NCBI GenBank assembly: GCA_020328135.1
Contig: JAIXNA010000037.1
Location: 1 to 7,853, forward strand
Direction of reading: 5' to 3'
Origin: Candidatus Endomicrobiellum dinenymphae
Lineage (GTDB): Bacteria; Elusimicrobiota; Endomicrobiia; Endomicrobiales; Endomicrobiaceae
Length of the DNA stretch: 7,853 bases
Shown one piece after another: positions 6,527-7,853 of the stretch (position 1 is its first letter; every line of letters starts with the position of its first letter). The notes below the pieces were generated by a model. It did not search any database. It was not told where the DNA came from and was given only the letters and a program-made list of their open reading frames with translations. The translations under genes were made by a program, and so were the position numbers.

Positions 6527-6533
6527 AAAAAGT

Positions 6534-7196
6534 ATGCGGCATTTTGATGTTGAAATGAGTGATTTGCAAAATCGTCTTCTTGATATGGCGGGGCTTGTTC
6601 AGGAAATGATAAAAGCTGCAACTCAAAAACTTGTAGAGAGAGATTCAAAAAAACTTGATGTTGTATCTTCTCTTGAAAAAGAAGTTAATGTACAAGAAAT
6701 AGTTATTGACGATAAATGTCTGAAGTTGATAGCTTTAAACCAGCCTGTTGGCGCTGATTTAAGATTTATAACTTCAGCTATGAGAATTAACAGCGATTTG
6801 GAAAGAATGGGCGATGAGGCTGTAAGCATAAGTGAAAGAGCTTCGGATTTAATAAAATATGTTCAGCTTAAACCTCTTGCCGATATTCCTAAGATGGTAG
6901 AAATAGTTCGGAGTATGGTAATGGATTGTATAAAAGCCTTTAATACAAGCGATGCGGAATTAGCATTATCAGTGCTTGCAGAAGACAATGAAGTTGATTC
7001 TTTAAGAGATAAAGTTATTAATGATATTAAAAATTTGATGCTTAAAGCTTCGGATATTGATGTTATAAATGGAGCTGTGGATTTAATGTTTGTTGCAAAA
7101 AGCATAGAAAGGCTTGGCGATCACGCCACCAACATAAGCGAGGATATTATTTTTATGGTTCATGGAAAAGATATTCGTCATCCAAGGAACTGTTAA
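6534..7196 (+). CDS. phoU: Phosphate uptake regulator PhoU
   Basis: PhoU is a cytoplasmic, membrane-associated regulator that restrains Pst transport and, in many bacteria, links it to the PhoR/PhoB sensor pair. The 220-residue protein has the usual length and two three-helix PhoU repeats (about 1-110 and 115-215). Each carries the metal-binding signature: DLERMGDEAV (88-97) and IERLGDHATN (191-200). The segment EVNVQEIVIDDKCLKLIALNQPVGADLR (50-77) and the C-terminal IIFMVHGKDIRH are family hallmarks. The start MRHFDVEMSDLQNRLL is typical and follows an excellent AGGAGG. It lies 134 bases after pstB2, separated by a repeat element. No phoB or phoR gene is in the window, so its signalling partner is unknown. 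Confidence 0.95.
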   Translation: MRHFDVEMSDLQNRLLDMAGLVQEMIKAATQKLVERDSKKLDVVSSLEKEVNVQEIVIDDKCLKLIALNQPVGADLRFITSAMRINSDLERMGDEAVSISERASDLIKYVQLKPLADIPKMVEIVRSMVMDCIKAFNTSDAELALSVLAEDNEVDSLRDKVINDIKNLMLKASDIDVINGAVDLMFVAKSIERLGDHATNISEDIIFMVHGKDIRHPRNC

Positions 7197-7296
7197 ACCG
7201 GAGAAAACTGGCAAAATTAAAAGTTTTTGGTATTTATTGTTAGTGTTCTTGAGTTTGTTTGCATCTTGCGCTCACAAAGACTCTAACCAAATGTGA
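7162..7296 (+). pseudogene. Small lipoprotein-signal remnant overlapping the end of phoU
   Basis: A 44-codon frame from an ATG at 7162 overlaps the phoU 3' end in another phase and ends at TGA 7294-7296. Its second half reads KIKSFWYLLLVFLSLFASC then AHKDSNQM, a convincing lipoprotein signal with lipobox FASC, but the protein stops ten residues after the Cys-containing motif begins its mature part. The first 18 residues are probably out-of-frame phoU sequence and there is no ribosome site at 7162. I read it as the remains of a lipoprotein gene that lost its own start and its body. A genuine tiny lipoprotein is possible but less likely. Confidence 0.4.
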
Positions 7297-7343
7297 CTTA
7301 TTGCAACAAAGATTTATTGTGCGCGGGCGCAAGGTCGTTACAT

Positions 7344-7372
7344 TTGCGTTTCTCTGTATGCCATGATATAAT
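7344..7372 (+). promoter_or_regulatory. Sigma70-type promoter candidate
   Basis: TTGCGT (7344-7349) and a perfect TATAAT (7367-7372) are separated by 17 bases, the optimal spacing. Transcription would begin near 7379 and reach the lipoprotein gene at 7551 after an untranslated leader of about 170 bases. It is the best promoter match I found in the window. Confidence 0.55.
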
Positions 7373-7465
7373 ATCGTTCATGTACTTCTCCCATAGGTTT
7401 GGATTTTGTTTTTTTAAAACATTGTCCCTTTACTATAGAGTCCCATTAGCCGTTTTTTGGGGGTG

Positions 7466-7513
7466 TTTTGATTGATTTTATATATAAAAAGCGCCTGTTT
7501 TTTGATTGATTTT
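7466..7513. repeat. Direct repeat TTTTGATTGATTTT, two copies
   Basis: Exact 14-base copies at 7466-7479 and 7500-7513 are 34 bases apart, with partial copies (TTGATTG) downstream. They sit in the predicted leader of the lipoprotein gene. The AT-rich composition makes chance similarity possible, but the exact length is notable. Confidence 0.6.
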
Positions 7514-7536
7514 TGATTGTAATCTTTGATTGGTTT

Positions 7537-7541
7537 AGGGG
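7537..7541 (+). promoter_or_regulatory. Ribosome binding site of the right-edge lipoprotein
   Basis: AGGGG lies 9 bases before the TTG at 7551. It supports TTG as the original start codon even though that phase is closed seven codons later by the frameshift. Confidence 0.45.
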
Positions 7542-7550
7542 TTTGAAGTA

Positions 7551-7853
7551 TTGAAATTAAAAAACACATAGCCGTATTATTATTGTTGTCAATTATATTA
7601 TCTTCATGTAGTAAGGGTAACGATGTTGCTCGTGTTGAACCTGTAGCGGATGAAGATGTAAAGACTGAACTTGCAGCGCCACGCGATGAATCTGCTTTAA
7701 CTGAGGTTAGAAGGGACGACCCTCCCCTTACCACGCCTACTAGCCTTCCGTGGTATAGAAATCTTTATTCTTATTGCTCCGCAAACAAAGGAGAATGCGC
7801 TGCGTGGGGGGGTTGTAGGCATTGTAGTCGCTATTGGGGGGGTTGTAGGCGTG
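7551..7853 (+). pseudogene. Lipoprotein gene with early one-base frameshift, Cys-rich repeat, cut by the window edge
   Basis: The reading phase open to the right edge starts after TGA 7544-7546 and has no ATG, GTG or TTG before the signal core. A TTG at 7551 with a ribosome site is one phase away and hits TAG after LKLKNT. Adding one A to the A6 tract (7559-7564) joins the two phases and yields MKLKKHIAVLLLLSIILSSC, a textbook lipoprotein signal with lipobox LSSC (Cys20). The mature part is acidic and Thr/Pro-containing (SKGNDVARVEPVADEDV onward), then aromatic and Cys-rich (NLYSYCSANKGECAAWGGC). It ends in a 10-residue repeat, WGGCRHCSRY then WGGCRR. I do not recognise the family. It may be a pseudogene, a slippage-dependent gene or a sequencing error. 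The 3' end lies outside the window. Confidence 0.55.
7805..7850. repeat. In-frame 30-base tandem repeat with G7 tracts
   Basis: TGGGGGGGTTGTAGGC occurs exactly at 7805-7820 and 7835-7850, a period of 30 bases or 10 codons, encoding WGGCR each time. The window ends three bases after the second copy, so the array may continue. Each copy contains a run of seven G. Confidence 0.8.

Larger units (their letters stand above)
7297..7550. other. Non-coding stretch with promoter and AT-rich direct repeats
   Basis: No convincing gene is present; a 60-codon frame at 7293-7475 has no recognisable content or ribosome site. The stretch holds the promoter candidate, a G-run (GTTTTTTGGGGG near 7452), and a 14-base exact direct repeat TTTTGATTGATTTT at 7466-7479 and 7500-7513. 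Further TTGATTG copies follow near 7513 and 7526. An AT palindrome TTTTATATATAAAA lies at 7476-7489. Confidence 0.6.

Noticed and set aside
7293..7475. 60-codon open frame after phoU.
   Set aside because: No ribosome site, odd composition, no family resemblance, and it covers the promoter-like region.
7805..7850. CRISPR-like repeat.
   Set aside because: Only two 16-base copies with a 14-base gap, lying in an open coding phase with a period divisible by three.

Overview
The window is an AT-rich bacterial segment with tightly packed, co-directional genes (all on the + strand). It carries a Helicobacter-type dcd fragment, guaA, and a complete Pst phosphate-uptake locus with phoU, followed by a decayed stretch holding lipoprotein-like pieces. 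PstS looks like a lipoprotein, which fits a diderm or host-associated bacterium. The low GC, gene fragments, interspersed hairpin repeats and damaged lipoprotein genes resemble a reducing genome. An Elusimicrobiota/Endomicrobium-like source would fit, but that is a guess from gene style and not a demonstrated placement.

Layout: (1) Positions 1-144 form a near-perfect giant palindrome (60-bp identical arms plus a 9-bp inner stem) whose right arm is the real dcd coding sequence. It looks like a fold-back joint at a contig end, and the dcd gene lacks its N-terminal half. (2) guaA (GMP synthase) at 410-1939 is complete. (3) pstS starts inside the guaA stop codon (TAATG). pstC, pstA and pstB1 follow with tiny gaps or overlaps, so guaA and pst are probably co-transcribed. 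(4) A 290-bp non-coding spacer with a hairpin separates pstB1 from a second ATPase gene, pstB2. (5) A small inverted-repeat element lies between pstB2 and phoU. (6) After phoU come a lipoprotein-signal remnant, a promoter-like site, AT-rich direct repeats, and a lipoprotein gene with a one-base frameshift that runs off the right edge in a Trp-Gly-Gly-Cys repeat.

The most interesting signal is in the two PstB ATPases. PstB1 keeps the ABC signature (MSGGQ) but has lost the Q-loop Gln (Ala90) and the switch His (Asn203). PstB2 keeps Q91 and H204 but has lost the signature (LTLEQ in place of LSGGQ). The defects are complementary. A PstB1-PstB2 heterodimer would have one complete ATP site (PstB2 Walker/Q/H with PstB1 signature) and one degenerate site, whereas either homodimer would have two defective sites. 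This predicts an obligate asymmetric phosphate importer, a design best known from asymmetric ABC exporters.

Together the Pst genes form one machine: PstS captures phosphate outside the membrane, PstC and PstA form the channel, PstB1/PstB2 power it, and PhoU restrains uptake and signalling. No phoB/phoR pair is visible in the window.
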